A stretch of DNA of 64,000 nucleotides. Source: Nocardioides massiliensis (GTDB lineage: Bacteria > Actinomycetota > Actinomycetes > Propionibacteriales > Nocardioidaceae). Both the position numbers and the translations under genes were made by a program. Position 1 is the first letter of the stretch. The number at the start of each line of letters is the position of its first letter. Positions 8,508 through 17,490 of this stretch are shown here, piece after piece. The notes under the pieces are model-generated. The model was not told the DNA's origin. It was given only the letters and a program-made list of their open reading frames with translations, and ran no database searches. Location: the NCBI RefSeq assembly GCF_030811215.1, contig NZ_JAUSQM010000001.1, positions 3,596,001 to 3,660,000 of the forward strand. The letters are read 5' to 3'.

Positions 8508-9709
8508 GCACCCCCTCCGCCGACCACCACACGTCGAGCCGGCCCAACAACCTGTGGCGCCTCATCGCCCAGCGCGAGATCAGCACCCGCATCCGTGACA
8601 AGGCGTTCCTCGGCGGGACCCTCTTCTCCGTCGTCCTCATCATCGGCGTCTTCGTCGTCAGCGCCATCGTGAGCGGCGGCCCGCGGTCCTACGACGTCGC
8701 GGTGATCGAGGAGCCGCCCGGTGTCCTCGACGCGGCCGTGCAGACGCTGAGCATCGGCGAGGACGAACCGGCCGAGATCGACACCGTGCAGGTCGACAGC
8801 GTCGAGGACGCCGAGGCCGCGGTGCTCGACGGCGACGCCGACCTGGCACTGCTGCCCACCGCCGACGGCTACGAGATCGCCTCCGAGGACGGCACCGACA
8901 GCCAGCTCGCCTCCGCCCTGCGCGCGGCGATCGCGGAGACCGCCTACGCCAGCAACGCCGAGGCGGCCGGGGTCGACCTCGCCGACCTCGCGGCCGGCGC
9001 GGCGGTCGAGCACCGCGCCCTCGACCCGGACTCCTCCGACGCGGGTGCCCGCAGCGCCGTGGCATTCGGCTTCGCCATCGTCTTCCTGCTGACCGCCATG
9101 AGCTTCGGCATGGCGATCTCGCAGAGCGTCGTCCGCGAGAAGGAGAGCCGGGTCGTCGAGATCCTCGCGGCCGCCGTCCCGATCCGAGCCCTGCTGTGGG
9201 GCAAGATCGTCGGCAACACGGTGCTCGCGCTGGGCCAGGTGGTCATCTTGGTCGCGGTGAGCCTCGCCGGGCTGGCGCTAACGGGGTACGACGAGCTGCT
9301 CACCGGTCTCAGCGGTGCCATGGCGTGGTACGTCGTGCTCTTCATCCTCGGGTTCGTCTCGCTGGCCGCACTGTGGTCGGTGGCCGGCTCGCTGGCCAGC
9401 AAGCAGGAGGACCTGCAGTCGACGACGCTGCCCGGACAGATGCTGCTGTTCGTGCCGTACTTCGTCTCGGTGCTCGCCGGCGAGAGCGTGCGGACGGTCT
9501 TCTCCATGCTGCCGATCGTGTCGACCATGGTGATGCCCGGCCGGATCGCCGAGGGCGACGTGCCGCTGTGGCAGATCGCCGTCGCGATCGCCAGCACGGT
9601 GGTAGCAGCGGTCGTCTTCGTCCGGCTCGGCGAGCGGATGTTCGAGCGCACGGTGCTGCGCACCGGTGGCAAGCTGGGCTACCGCCAGGCGCTCGCGATG
9701 CGCGACTGA
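8504..9709 (+). CDS. ABC-2 family transporter permease, NatB-like
   Basis: 401 residues. One membrane helix at about 40-62, a large extracellular loop (about 63-185) with many acidic residues, then five to six helices with the ABC-2 core signature (AISQSVVREKESRVVEILAAAVP). The large outer loop is the NatB/ABC-2_3 arrangement. Export of sodium, a peptide or a small toxic molecule is possible; the substrate is unknown. It is coupled to the preceding ATPase by an ATGA overlap. Confidence 0.9.
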   Translation: MSTPSADHHTSSRPNNLWRLIAQREISTRIRDKAFLGGTLFSVVLIIGVFVVSAIVSGGPRSYDVAVIEEPPGVLDAAVQTLSIGEDEPAEIDTVQVDSVEDAEAAVLDGDADLALLPTADGYEIASEDGTDSQLASALRAAIAETAYASNAEAAGVDLADLAAGAAVEHRALDPDSSDAGARSAVAFGFAIVFLLTAMSFGMAISQSVVREKESRVVEILAAAVPIRALLWGKIVGNTVLALGQVVILVAVSLAGLALTGYDELLTGLSGAMAWYVVLFILGFVSLAALWSVAGSLASKQEDLQSTTLPGQMLLFVPYFVSVLAGESVRTVFSMLPIVSTMVMPGRIAEGDVPLWQIAVAIASTVVAAVVFVRLGERMFERTVLRTGGKLGYRQALAMRD

Positions 9710-9718
9710 CGGTCGGTC

Positions 9719-9738
9719 CTGGGGCGAGTCAGCCCCAG
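9719..9738. terminator. Hairpin between convergent permease and glnE, covering the glnE stop
   Basis: CTGGGGC (9719-9725) pairs with GCCCCAG (9732-9738) across a 6-base loop. The glnE stop codon (TGA on the minus strand, 9729-9731) lies in the loop. This is the second terminator in the window that overlaps a stop codon. Confidence 0.55.
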
Positions 9739-12716
9739 AACACCCGCTCCACCACGGCACGGGCCCGACGGGTCGCACGCAGATGGTCGTTGGCCATCAC
9801 GTCCGACTCCTCGGGCCCGTACCCGATCACCAGGGACACCGCGGCCCGCTCCCGCCCGTCGCGGGGCAGGTGGTCCGACGGCTTGCCGCGGACCTGCGTG
9901 ATCGCGTTGCGCATCCGGCTCACCAGCGTCCAGGCGGCCGCCAGGTCGGCCGCGTCCGGCGCGCTGATCAGCTCCGCCTCGACCGCGGCGTCCAGGGCCG
10001 CGAGCGTCCGCGTCGTGCGCAGGCCCGGCACGCTCCCGGCGTACCGCATCTGGAGCAGCTGGACGGTCCACTCGATGTCGGCCAGGGCGCCGCGCCCGAG
10101 CTTGAGGTGCGTGGCCCGGTCGGCGCCGCGCGGGAGCCGCTCGTCGTCGACCCTGGCCTTGATCCGGCGCACCTCGCGGATGTCGTCGTCGGTGAGCCCC
10201 CCGGCGGGGAAGCGCAGCGGGTCGATGAGCGCGGTGAAGCGCGCGCACAGGTCCGCATCGCCGATCATCGCCTCCGCCCGCAGCAGGGCCTGGGCCTCCC
10301 AGACGGCCGACCACTTGGCGTAGTAGGCGGCGTACGCCGACAGCGAGCGCACCAGCGGACCCTGGCGCCCCTCGGGACGCAGGTCGGCGTCGACCTCGAG
10401 CTCGGGGTCGGTGCCGGGGATGGCCAGCAGCCGACGCAGCTCGTTGGCGACGGCCTTGGCGTCGCCGGCGGCGGTCTCCGCGTCGGCACCGTCGAGCGGG
10501 TCGTGGACGAACATCACGTCCGCATCGGACCCGTAGCTGAGCTCGGCGCCCCCGAAGCGACCCATCGCGACGATCGCCATGCGGGTGGTCAACTCCCGTC
10601 CGCGGCTCTCGGCCACGACGCGCTGCGCGACCGCCAACGCCCCTTCGAGCGCGGCGACGGTGACGTCGGTCAGCGCCTCCCCCACCCGCTCGACCGGCAG
10701 ACCGGTGGTGAGGTCGGCGGCCGAGATGCGGAACAGCTCGCGGCGGCGTACGGCACGCACAGCGGCGATCCCGTCCTCCCCCGACGCCTGGCGCCGACCG
10801 GAGTCGACCGACTCCTTGACCAGCAGCTCGCGGGACCGCGGGAGCAGACCCCCCTCGTCGCCGAGCATCGCCACCGCCTCGGGCGCGCGCATCATCAGGT
10901 CGGTGGCATAACGGCTGGTCCCGAGCAGCTGGGCGAGCCGACTGGCGGTCTGGCCCTCGTCGCGCAACCGGCGCAGGTACCAGTGCGTCGAGCCCAGCGC
11001 CTCCGAGACCTTCCGGAATCCCGCCAGACCGGCGTCGGGGTCCGGCGCGTCGGCGAACCACCCCAGCATCACCGGCAGCAGCTGGCGCCGGATGGCCGCC
11101 GAGCGCGACACCCCGCCGGTCATGGCCTCCAGGTGGCGGAACGCGGCCTCGGGATCGGCGTACCCGAGCGCGGCCAGGCGCTGCTTGGCCGCGTCGGGAG
11201 CGAGTCGGGCGCCCTCGCCCGGCAGTGCCGCCACCGCCCCCAGTAGCGGGCGGTAGAAGAGCTTCTCGTGCAGGCGCCGCACCTCGCGGGCGTGGGTGCG
11301 CCACGCTGCCTCGAGCTGCTCGACCGGCTGGCGCCGGAACCCCATGGCCCGCCCGAGGTGCCGCATCTCCTCCGCGTCGTCGGGCACGGTGTGGGTGCGG
11401 CGCAGGCGGTGCAGCTGGAGACGGTGCTCGAGGGTGCGCAGGAACATGTACGCCGCCTCGAGCGCCGCGCCGTCCTCGCGTCCGACGTACCCGCCCCGGG
11501 TCAGCTCGGTGAGGGCGCTCAGCGTCGTGGGCAGCCGGATCCGTTCGTCGGCGCGTCCGTGCACCAGCTGCAGCAACTGCACGGCGAACTCGACGTCACG
11601 CAGCCCACCGGGACCCAGCTTGATCTGCCGGTCGGCCTCGTCGCTGCGCAGGTTGTCGACCACCCGGCGGCGCATGGCCTGCACGTCGGAGACGAAGTTG
11701 TCCCGCTCGACGGCCGACCACACCATCGGGGTGATGGTCTCGACGTACGCCGCACCCAGCTCCGCGTCGCCGGCGACGTGGCGTGCCTTGAGCAGGGCCT
11801 GGAACTCCCAGGTGCTGGCCCAGCGCTCGTAGTAGCCCTGGTGACTGCTCAGCGTCCGCACCAGCGCACCGGCCTTGCCCTCGGGGCGCAGCGCCGCGTC
11901 GACCGGCCAGATGGTGCCTTCGGCCGTGTGGTCCGAGCACACCCGGATGAGGTTGCTCGCCAGCTGGGTGGCGACGCGCAAGGCGCCCGGCTCGTCGTCG
12001 TCATCGACCGGCTCCGCCACGAAGATCACGTCGACGTCGCTGACGTAGTTGAGCTCGCGGCCGCCACACTTGCCCATCGCGATGACGGCCAGTCGGCACC
12101 GGTCACGGCTCTCGCCGACGGCGGCGCGCGCGACCGCCAAGGCGGCTTCCAGCGTCGCCGCGGCGAGGTCGGAGAGCTCCGCGGCGACATCGTCGACGCG
12201 GACGTGGTGCGCCAGGTCGCGCGCTGCGATGAGCAGCAGCAGCCGGCGATAGGCCACACGCAGCGCGTCGCACGCCTCGGCGTCGGTCAGCGTCGAGACC
12301 GGCTCGGCATCGTCGGGGTCGGCTCCGACGGCGCGCACGAGGCAGTCGCGCATCCACCACGCGGTCATGCGGGTGGACCCGATCGCCGGGTCGCACAGGT
12401 CGCGCCAGTGGTCGGGATGGCGCAGGAGGTGGTCGCCCAGCGCGGGGCTCGCGCCGAGCACGGTGAGGATGCGCATGGCGCAGCCCTCGTCGTCCTCCAG
12501 GGCCGGCAGCAGGTCGTGGTCGCCGACCTCGGCGCAGCGCTCGGCCAAGGCCGCGAGGTAGCGCGCGCACAGGTCGGGCTCGGCCGAGGCGGCGACCAGC
12601 GGGAGCAGCGCCGGACCGTGCGGTCCGAGGCGCTCGACGTGAGCCGCGGCGCGCTCGGCGTCGACGAACCCGAGTCGGGTGAGCCGGCTGGTCAACGACG
12701 CGGCCGGGCGGCTCAT
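9729..12716 (-). CDS. glnE: Bifunctional glutamine synthetase adenylyltransferase/deadenylase GlnE
   Basis: 995 residues from ATG 12716, which has GGAGGG 4 bp upstream; this fits better than the GTG 12 bp earlier. Two nucleotidyltransferase domains are visible, each with a GG..L.Y.SD.D core: GGRELNYVSDVDVIFV in the N-terminal half (deadenylase) and GGAELSYGSDADVMFV in the C-terminal half (adenylyltransferase), each followed by a helical GlnD_UR_UTase region. It tunes glutamine synthetase activity to nitrogen status by adding or removing AMP on a tyrosine. It overlaps the small membrane protein gene upstream by 4 bp (ATGA) and probably forms an operon with it and glnA2, though that glutamine synthetase lacks the usual AMP-acceptor motif. 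Confidence 0.96.
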   Translation of the reverse strand: MSRPAASLTSRLTRLGFVDAERAAAHVERLGPHGPALLPLVAASAEPDLCARYLAALAERCAEVGDHDLLPALEDDEGCAMRILTVLGASPALGDHLLRHPDHWRDLCDPAIGSTRMTAWWMRDCLVRAVGADPDDAEPVSTLTDAEACDALRVAYRRLLLLIAARDLAHHVRVDDVAAELSDLAAATLEAALAVARAAVGESRDRCRLAVIAMGKCGGRELNYVSDVDVIFVAEPVDDDDEPGALRVATQLASNLIRVCSDHTAEGTIWPVDAALRPEGKAGALVRTLSSHQGYYERWASTWEFQALLKARHVAGDAELGAAYVETITPMVWSAVERDNFVSDVQAMRRRVVDNLRSDEADRQIKLGPGGLRDVEFAVQLLQLVHGRADERIRLPTTLSALTELTRGGYVGREDGAALEAAYMFLRTLEHRLQLHRLRRTHTVPDDAEEMRHLGRAMGFRRQPVEQLEAAWRTHAREVRRLHEKLFYRPLLGAVAALPGEGARLAPDAAKQRLAALGYADPEAAFRHLEAMTGGVSRSAAIRRQLLPVMLGWFADAPDPDAGLAGFRKVSEALGSTHWYLRRLRDEGQTASRLAQLLGTSRYATDLMMRAPEAVAMLGDEGGLLPRSRELLVKESVDSGRRQASGEDGIAAVRAVRRRELFRISAADLTTGLPVERVGEALTDVTVAALEGALAVAQRVVAESRGRELTTRMAIVAMGRFGGAELSYGSDADVMFVHDPLDGADAETAAGDAKAVANELRRLLAIPGTDPELEVDADLRPEGRQGPLVRSLSAYAAYYAKWSAVWEAQALLRAEAMIGDADLCARFTALIDPLRFPAGGLTDDDIREVRRIKARVDDERLPRGADRATHLKLGRGALADIEWTVQLLQMRYAGSVPGLRTTRTLAALDAAVEAELISAPDAADLAAAWTLVSRMRNAITQVRGKPSDHLPRDGRERAAVSLVIGYGPEESDVMANDHLRATRRARAVVERVFWG

Positions 12717-13120
12717 CGTCCCTCCCACCTGATCTTCGGACCGGGCTCCTCGTCGGTGAACGCCGCCACCAGCAGGCCCGCACCGGTCAACAGCATCGGG
12801 ATCGCGACGACGCCGACGATGACGACCAGCCCACCGACGAGCAGGGCGATCGCGGCGGTCACCATCAGACCTCGGGCGACGACCGGGCGCCGGCGACGCA
12901 GCAGCAGGGCTCCGAGCGCCGCCAGCGTGTCCACGGCTCCGGGGACGAGGAACACGCGACCGATCCGGTCGCTGACGGCCGCGTTGACGGGCGACTGGAG
13001 GCCGGTGCTGGTGAGCACGCGGATGCCGAGCAGGATCATCCCGATCCCGACGAGCACGGCGACGACCAGGACGGCGGCACTCATGGGCCCCGGGGGCGCC
13101 TTGTCGTGCCAGCCGCTCAT
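12713..13120 (-). CDS. Small integral membrane protein of unknown function
   Basis: 135 residues. I do not recognise a family. After a short basic, proline-rich N-terminus there are about four hydrophobic segments (roughly residues 13-35, 55-72, 82-100, 100-122), with an RRRR loop between the second and third, and a charged C-terminal tail ending in RWEGR. Start taken at ATG 13120 with GCGAGG just upstream; ATG 13084 is an alternative. The gene lies between glnA2 and glnE on the same strand and its stop overlaps the glnE start, so it is co-translated with glnE. Position suggests a link to nitrogen assimilation, without sequence proof. Confidence 0.75.
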   Translation of the reverse strand: MSGWHDKAPPGPMSAAVLVVAVLVGIGMILLGIRVLTSTGLQSPVNAAVSDRIGRVFLVPGAVDTLAALGALLLRRRRPVVARGLMVTAAIALLVGGLVVIVGVVAIPMLLTGAGLLVAAFTDEEPGPKIRWEGR

Positions 13121-13141
13121 CGCCTCGCGCCTACCCGGGTC

Positions 13142-14485
13142 TCAGAGCACCGGCAGCATGCGGTCGCGCTCGAAGGCGGAGACCTGGCCGCGGTACTCCT
13201 CCCACTCCGCGCGCTTGTTGCGCAGGAAGAAGTCGAACACGTGCTCGCCGAGCGTCTCCGCGAGAAGCTCGGAGTTCTCCGCGATCGCGATCGCGTCGCG
13301 CAGGTTCATCGGCAGCGGGTCGATGCCGAGGGCGCGGCGCTCGCGCTCGGTGAGCGACCAGACGTCGTCCTCGGCCTCGCGGGGAAGCTCGTAGTCCTCC
13401 TCGATGCCCTTCATGCCGGCCGCCAGGATCACGGCGAAGGCGAGGTAGGGGTTGGTCGCGGAGTCGATGGTGCGCAGCTCGATGCGGGCGGACTGGCCCT
13501 TGTTGGGCTTGTACATCGGGACCCGCACCATCGCGGAGCGGTTGTTGTGGCCCCAGCAGATGTAGGAGGGGGCCTCGCCGCCGCCGATCAGCCGCTTGTA
13601 GGAGTTGACCCACTGGTTGGTGATCGCGGTGATCTCGCCGGCGTGCCGCAGGATCCCGGCCAGGAACTGCCGCCCGGTCTTGGACAGCTGGTACTCCGCA
13701 CCGGCCTGGAAGAAGGCGTTGCGGTCGCCCTCGAAGAGCGACACGTGGGTGTGCATGCCCGAGCCGGGGTGGGTGGTGAACGGCTTCGGCATGAAGGTCG
13801 CCCAGATCCCCTGGTTGAGCGCCACCTCCCGCACCACGGTGCGGAAGGTCATGATGTTGTCGGCCGTCGACAGCGCGTCGGCGTACCGCAGGTCGATCTC
13901 CTGCTGGCCCGGGCCGCCCTCGTGGTGGCTGAACTCCACCGAGATGCCCATCGCCTCGAGCATGGTGATCGCCTCGCGCCGGAAGTCCGAGCCGTAGGAC
14001 TGCGCCGTGTGGTCGAAGAACCCGCTGCGGTCGACCGGGACCGGCTCGACGCCCGGCTCGGGGACGTCCTTGAAGAGGTAGAACTCGATCTCGGGGTGCG
14101 TGTAGAAGGTGAATCCCTTGTCGGCGGCCTTCGACAGGTTGCGCTTGAGCACGAACCGGGGGTCGGCGTACGACGGGGAGCCGTCCGGCATCTCGATGTC
14201 GCAGAACATCCGCGCGGTCGCGGGGCCGTCGCCGCCACCGCGCCACGGCAGGATCTGGAAGGTCGAGGGGTCGGGCTTGGCCAGCATGTCGGCCTCGTAG
14301 ACCCGCGCGAAGCCCTCGATGGCCGAGCCGTCGAAGCCGATGCCCTCGGAGAAGGCGCCCTCGAGCTCGGCCGGGGCGATCGCCACCGACTTGAGGTAGC
14401 CCAGGACGTCGGTGAACCACAACCGGACGAACCTGACGTCGCGCTCCTCGAGCGCCCGGAGCACGAAGCCCTCCTGCTTGCCCAT
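13142..14485 (-). CDS. glnA2: Glutamine synthetase family protein, GlnA2 type
   Basis: 447 residues from ATG 14485, preceded by AGGAGGGG. Type I glutamine synthetase core: beta-grasp N-terminus, then the catalytic barrel with DGSAIEGF near residue 55, the Glu/His metal ligands in HPEIEFY and EFSHHEGGPGQQEIDLR, and NPYLA near 340. Length matches mycobacterial GlnA2 (446) rather than GlnA1 (478). The region where adenylylated enzymes carry NLYDLPPEE reads DDVWSLTERERR, with Trp in place of the AMP-acceptor Tyr, so GlnE should not modify it at that site. It may make glutamine or, as reported for some Streptomyces homologues, gamma-glutamyl-polyamines. Order glnA2-membrane protein-glnE on one strand. 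Confidence 0.92.
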   Translation of the reverse strand: MGKQEGFVLRALEERDVRFVRLWFTDVLGYLKSVAIAPAELEGAFSEGIGFDGSAIEGFARVYEADMLAKPDPSTFQILPWRGGGDGPATARMFCDIEMPDGSPSYADPRFVLKRNLSKAADKGFTFYTHPEIEFYLFKDVPEPGVEPVPVDRSGFFDHTAQSYGSDFRREAITMLEAMGISVEFSHHEGGPGQQEIDLRYADALSTADNIMTFRTVVREVALNQGIWATFMPKPFTTHPGSGMHTHVSLFEGDRNAFFQAGAEYQLSKTGRQFLAGILRHAGEITAITNQWVNSYKRLIGGGEAPSYICWGHNNRSAMVRVPMYKPNKGQSARIELRTIDSATNPYLAFAVILAAGMKGIEEDYELPREAEDDVWSLTERERRALGIDPLPMNLRDAIAIAENSELLAETLGEHVFDFFLRNKRAEWEEYRGQVSAFERDRMLPVL

Positions 14486-14518
14486 CGAGCCCCTCCTGCT
14501 TGTCGGCGTACGGGGGGA

Positions 14519-14524
14519 ACGGTA
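14519..14524 (-). promoter_or_regulatory. Possible -10 hexamer of glnA2
   Basis: TACCGT on the minus strand, 33 bp before the glnA2 ATG. It leaves room for a short leader carrying the AGGAGGGG ribosome site. No good -35 was found at 16-18 bp. Confidence 0.35.
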
Positions 14525-14567
14525 GCGCCTCGACGTGCACCTGCGTCGCGCGCCACCGCGCACCTTC

Positions 14568-14573
14568 TAGAGT
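14568..14573 (+). promoter_or_regulatory. -10 hexamer of nadE
   Basis: TAGAGT, 6 bp before the nadE ATG at 14580, with GGAG between. Spacing suggests a leaderless mRNA. Confidence 0.45.
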
Positions 14574-14579
14574 CGGAGA

Positions 14580-16340
14580 ATGGCTCAGCTGAGAATTGCC
14601 CTGGCCCAGGTGAACCCGGTGGTGGGCGACGTGAGCGGCAACGCGGCTCTCGTCCGCGCGTGGTGTCGGAAGGCGGCCGACGCCGGAGCGCACCTGGTCG
14701 CGTTCCCCGAGATGGCGCTGGCGGGCTACCCGGTCGAGGACCTGGCCTTCCGCAGCTCCTTCGTCGACGCCTCACGCGCCGCCCTCGACCAGCTCGCCAG
14801 CGACCTCGCAGACGACGGACTCGGCGACCTCGTCGTCGCGGTGGGCTACCTCGGCAAGGCCACCGACTCCGCCGATCGGCTGGGCGTCCCGAAGGGCTCC
14901 CCGCAGAACTGTGCGGCGGTGATCCACGACGGCCGGGTCGCCGTGCGCTACGCCAAGCACCACCTGCCCAACTACGGCGTCTTCGACGAGGCGCGCTACT
15001 TCGTCCCGGGCGACACGATCGAGGTCGTCCGGGTCCACGGCGTCGACGTCGCGCTGTGCATCTGCGAGGACCTGTGGCAGGACGGGCCGTCTGCCGCCGC
15101 CGACGCCGCCGGTGCCGGCCTGCTGCTCGTGCTCAACGGGTCGCCCTTCGAGGCCGCCAAGGACGACAGCCGCCTCGACCTCGTCGCCCGCCGCGCCCGC
15201 GAGGGCGACTGCGCGCTGGCCTACGTCAACCTCGTCGGCGGCCAGGACGAGCTGGTCTTCGACGGCGACTCGATCGTCGTCGACGCCGGCGGCGAGGTGC
15301 TCGCCCGGGCGCCGCAGTTCGACGAGCACCTGCTCGTCGCCGACCTCGACCTGCCCGCGGCGACCACCGACCTGCCCGACGAGGACCAGCGCTTTCACGG
15401 CCTGCAGGTGCGGCGCACCGTGCTGCACGACGACCCGCTCCCGGCGTACGACGCGCTCCCCGGCGAGATCGCCGAACCGCTCGACGACCTGGGCGAGATC
15501 TACCAGGCGGTCGTGGTGGGTCTGCGCGACTACGTGCGCAAGAACGGCTTCCGCAGCGTGCTGTTCGGCATGAGCGGTGGCATGGACTCCACGCTGGTCG
15601 CCGCGATCGCCTGTGACGCGATCGGCGCGGAGAACGTCTACGGCGTCTCCAATCCCAGCGCCTGGTCGTCGGAGCACTCCCGCACCGACGCCGCCGACCA
15701 GGCGGAGCGCACGGGCCTGCACCTCGACACCGTGCCGATCGCCGGGATGGTGGACGCGTTCACGTCCGAGGTGGAGCTCGACGGGCTCGCCCTGGAGAAT
15801 CTGCAGGCCCGCATCCGCGCCGTCATCTGGATGGGACTGTCCAACCAGCACGGCCACCTCGTGCTCGCGTGCGGCAACAAGTCCGAGCTCGCCGTGGGCT
15901 ACTCGACGATCTACGGCGATGCCGTGGGCGGGTTCGCCCCTATCAAGGACGTCTTCAAGACCCAGGTCTACGAGCTGGCCCGCTGGCGCAATGCGGAGGC
16001 TGAGCGGCGCGGCGAGACCCCGCCGATCCCGGAGAACACCATCACCAAGGAGCCCAGCGCCGAGCTGAGCCCGGGCCAGAAGGACTCCGACTCGCTGCCG
16101 CCGTACGCCGTGCTGGACCCGCTGCTCGACGCCTACATCGGTCACGACCACGGCAGTGCCGCGCTGGTGGACGACGGCTTCGACCCCGACGTCGTCGAGC
16201 AGGTGCTGCGCCTGGTCGACCGGGCCGAATACAAGCGCCGCCAGTTCCCGCCGGGCCCCAAGATCTCGGCGCGCAACTTCGGGCGCGACCGGCGCCTGCC
16301 GGTCACCAGCCGGTGGCGCGAGGTGGCACCGGAGGACTGA
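14580..16340 (+). CDS. nadE: Glutamine-dependent NAD+ synthetase
   Basis: 586 residues. The N-terminal nitrilase-type glutaminase domain (about 1-270) has the catalytic Glu in FPEMAL, Lys in YAKHHLPNYGVFDE and Cys in CICEDLW (Cys about 162). The C-terminal synthetase domain has the ATP pyrophosphatase loop SGGMDS near residue 330 and the KSELAVGY and TKEPSAEL segments. It amidates nicotinic acid adenine dinucleotide to NAD+ using ammonia channelled from glutamine, in the cytoplasm. Size and two-domain layout match the mycobacterial-type enzyme. It is divergent from glnA2, with 94 bp between the starts. Confidence 0.96.
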   Translation: MAQLRIALAQVNPVVGDVSGNAALVRAWCRKAADAGAHLVAFPEMALAGYPVEDLAFRSSFVDASRAALDQLASDLADDGLGDLVVAVGYLGKATDSADRLGVPKGSPQNCAAVIHDGRVAVRYAKHHLPNYGVFDEARYFVPGDTIEVVRVHGVDVALCICEDLWQDGPSAAADAAGAGLLLVLNGSPFEAAKDDSRLDLVARRAREGDCALAYVNLVGGQDELVFDGDSIVVDAGGEVLARAPQFDEHLLVADLDLPAATTDLPDEDQRFHGLQVRRTVLHDDPLPAYDALPGEIAEPLDDLGEIYQAVVVGLRDYVRKNGFRSVLFGMSGGMDSTLVAAIACDAIGAENVYGVSNPSAWSSEHSRTDAADQAERTGLHLDTVPIAGMVDAFTSEVELDGLALENLQARIRAVIWMGLSNQHGHLVLACGNKSELAVGYSTIYGDAVGGFAPIKDVFKTQVYELARWRNAEAERRGETPPIPENTITKEPSAELSPGQKDSDSLPPYAVLDPLLDAYIGHDHGSAALVDDGFDPDVVEQVLRLVDRAEYKRRQFPPGPKISARNFGRDRRLPVTSRWREVAPED

Positions 16341-16395
16341 GGCGCGGTCGGGGTCTGCGTGAGCAGAGCCACAGGTCGCGGGGCCGCCGTCCGGG

Positions 16396-16401
16396 TCTAG
16401 C
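16396..16401 (+). promoter_or_regulatory. Possible -10 hexamer of panB
   Basis: TAGCCT, 59 bp before the panB ATG. Unlike most promoters here it would give a leader, and panB does have an AAAGGA ribosome site. Confidence 0.35.
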
Positions 16402-16460
16402 CTGGGTGCGTCCGGGGACTCCCACGCGGAGCCACGAGATCACCCACAAAGGATGCACCC

Positions 16461-17342
16461 ATGAGCGAAGAGACCGCGCCGTACGGCGGCGGGACCGGAC
16501 CGGCAGACAGCGCACCCGTAGACAGCGCAGCGCCGGCGGCCCGCACCCCGCGCAAGATCCGCACCCACCACCTGCGGGAGATGAAGGAGCGCGGCGAGCG
16601 CTGGGCGATGCTCACGGCGTACGACATGTATGCCGCCGAGGTGTTCGACGAGGCCGGCATCCCGGTGCTCCTCGTCGGTGACTCGGCCGCCAACAACGTC
16701 TACGGCTACGACTCCTCGCTGCCGGTCTCGGTCGACGAGCTGCTGTTCCTGGTCCGGGGCGTCACCCGCGCGACCAAGCGGGCACTCGTCGTCGCCGACC
16801 TGCCGTTCGGCTCCTACCAGGCGTCGCCGCAGCAGGGGTACGAGACGGCTGCGCGCTTCATGAAGGAGGGCCGCGCGCACGCGGTCAAGCTCGAGGGTGG
16901 CGCCGAGATGGCACCGCAGATCGAGCTGATGGCCAAGGGCGGCATCCCGGTGATGGCCCACATCGGCTTCACCCCGCAGTCCGAGCACGCGCTGGGTGGC
17001 TACCGCGTTCAGGGCCGCGGCGAGACCGCCGAGCGGATCCTCGCCGACGCGCGCGCCGTCCAGGACGCCGGCGCGTTCGCCGTCGTGATGGAGATGGTGC
17101 CCGGCGACGTCGCCGCCCAGGTGACCAAGGAGCTCGCCATCCCCACCATCGGCATCGGCGCCGGCAACCAGTGTGACGCCCAGGTGCTCGTGTGGCAGGA
17201 CATGATGGGCCTGCGCACCGGCCGGCTGCCGCGCTTCGTCAAGCAGTACGCCGACCTGCGCAGCGTCATGAGCCAGGCCGCACAGGCCTACGCCGACGAC
17301 GTCGCGACCGGCGCCTTCCCCGCCGAGGAGCACACCTTCTGA
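16461..17342 (+). CDS. panB: 3-methyl-2-oxobutanoate hydroxymethyltransferase (PanB)
   Basis: 293 residues. The TIM-barrel shows the Mg-binding aspartates and substrate residues in [39 protein letters not shown] and VKLEGG, and [17 protein letters not shown]. It transfers a hydroxymethyl group from 5,10-methylene-THF to alpha-ketoisovalerate, the first step to pantothenate and CoA. The first 30 residues are a Pro/Ala-rich extension not part of the fold, but ATG 16461 has AAAGGA upstream, so I keep it. Synteny with glnA2/glnE is as in mycobacteria. Confidence 0.96.
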   Translation: MSEETAPYGGGTGPADSAPVDSAAPAARTPRKIRTHHLREMKERGERWAMLTAYDMYAAEVFDEAGIPVLLVGDSAANNVYGYDSSLPVSVDELLFLVRGVTRATKRALVVADLPFGSYQASPQQGYETAARFMKEGRAHAVKLEGGAEMAPQIELMAKGGIPVMAHIGFTPQSEHALGGYRVQGRGETAERILADARAVQDAGAFAVVMEMVPGDVAAQVTKELAIPTIGIGAGNQCDAQVLVWQDMMGLRTGRLPRFVKQYADLRSVMSQAAQAYADDVATGAFPAEEHTF

Positions 17343-17373
17343 CGCCGTCGGGATGATCGAGTGCCCCCTGGGT

Positions 17374-17413
17374 GGTCGAGTGCCCCGAACGAAGTGAGGG
17401 GCGTATCGAGACC
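17374..17413. repeat. REP-like 40-bp repeat, copy A
   Basis: A unit starting ggtcgagtgccccgaacg and ending cgtatcgagacc. A near-identical unit follows 70 bp on (17444-17483) and a third sits at 63332-63367. Inner gcccc/ggggc arms and the outer ggtcgag/cgagacc ends give an imperfect stem. Partial units (gatcgagtgcccc, gtggagtgcccc) flank it. Confidence 0.75.
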
Positions 17414-17443
17414 CTCCTCGTTTGTGGAGTGCCCCAGTTCGTT

Positions 17444-17483
17444 GGTCGAGTGCCCCGAACGGAGTGAGGGGCGCATCGAGACC
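17444..17483. repeat. REP-like 40-bp repeat, copy B
   Basis: Same unit and orientation as copy A, differing at two positions (gaacggag for gaacgaag; cgcatcgag for cgtatcgag). The pair lies between panB and a convergent unknown gene. Confidence 0.75.
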
Positions 17484-17490
17484 CCCACTT

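Noticed and set aside
13106-15616. 836-codon plus-strand open frame opposite glnA2
   Set aside because: Antisense shadow; it continues into nadE out of frame.
17343-17490. CRISPR-like array
   Set aside because: Only two full repeats, no uniform spacers and no cas genes; the units are palindromic REP-like elements also found inside genes.
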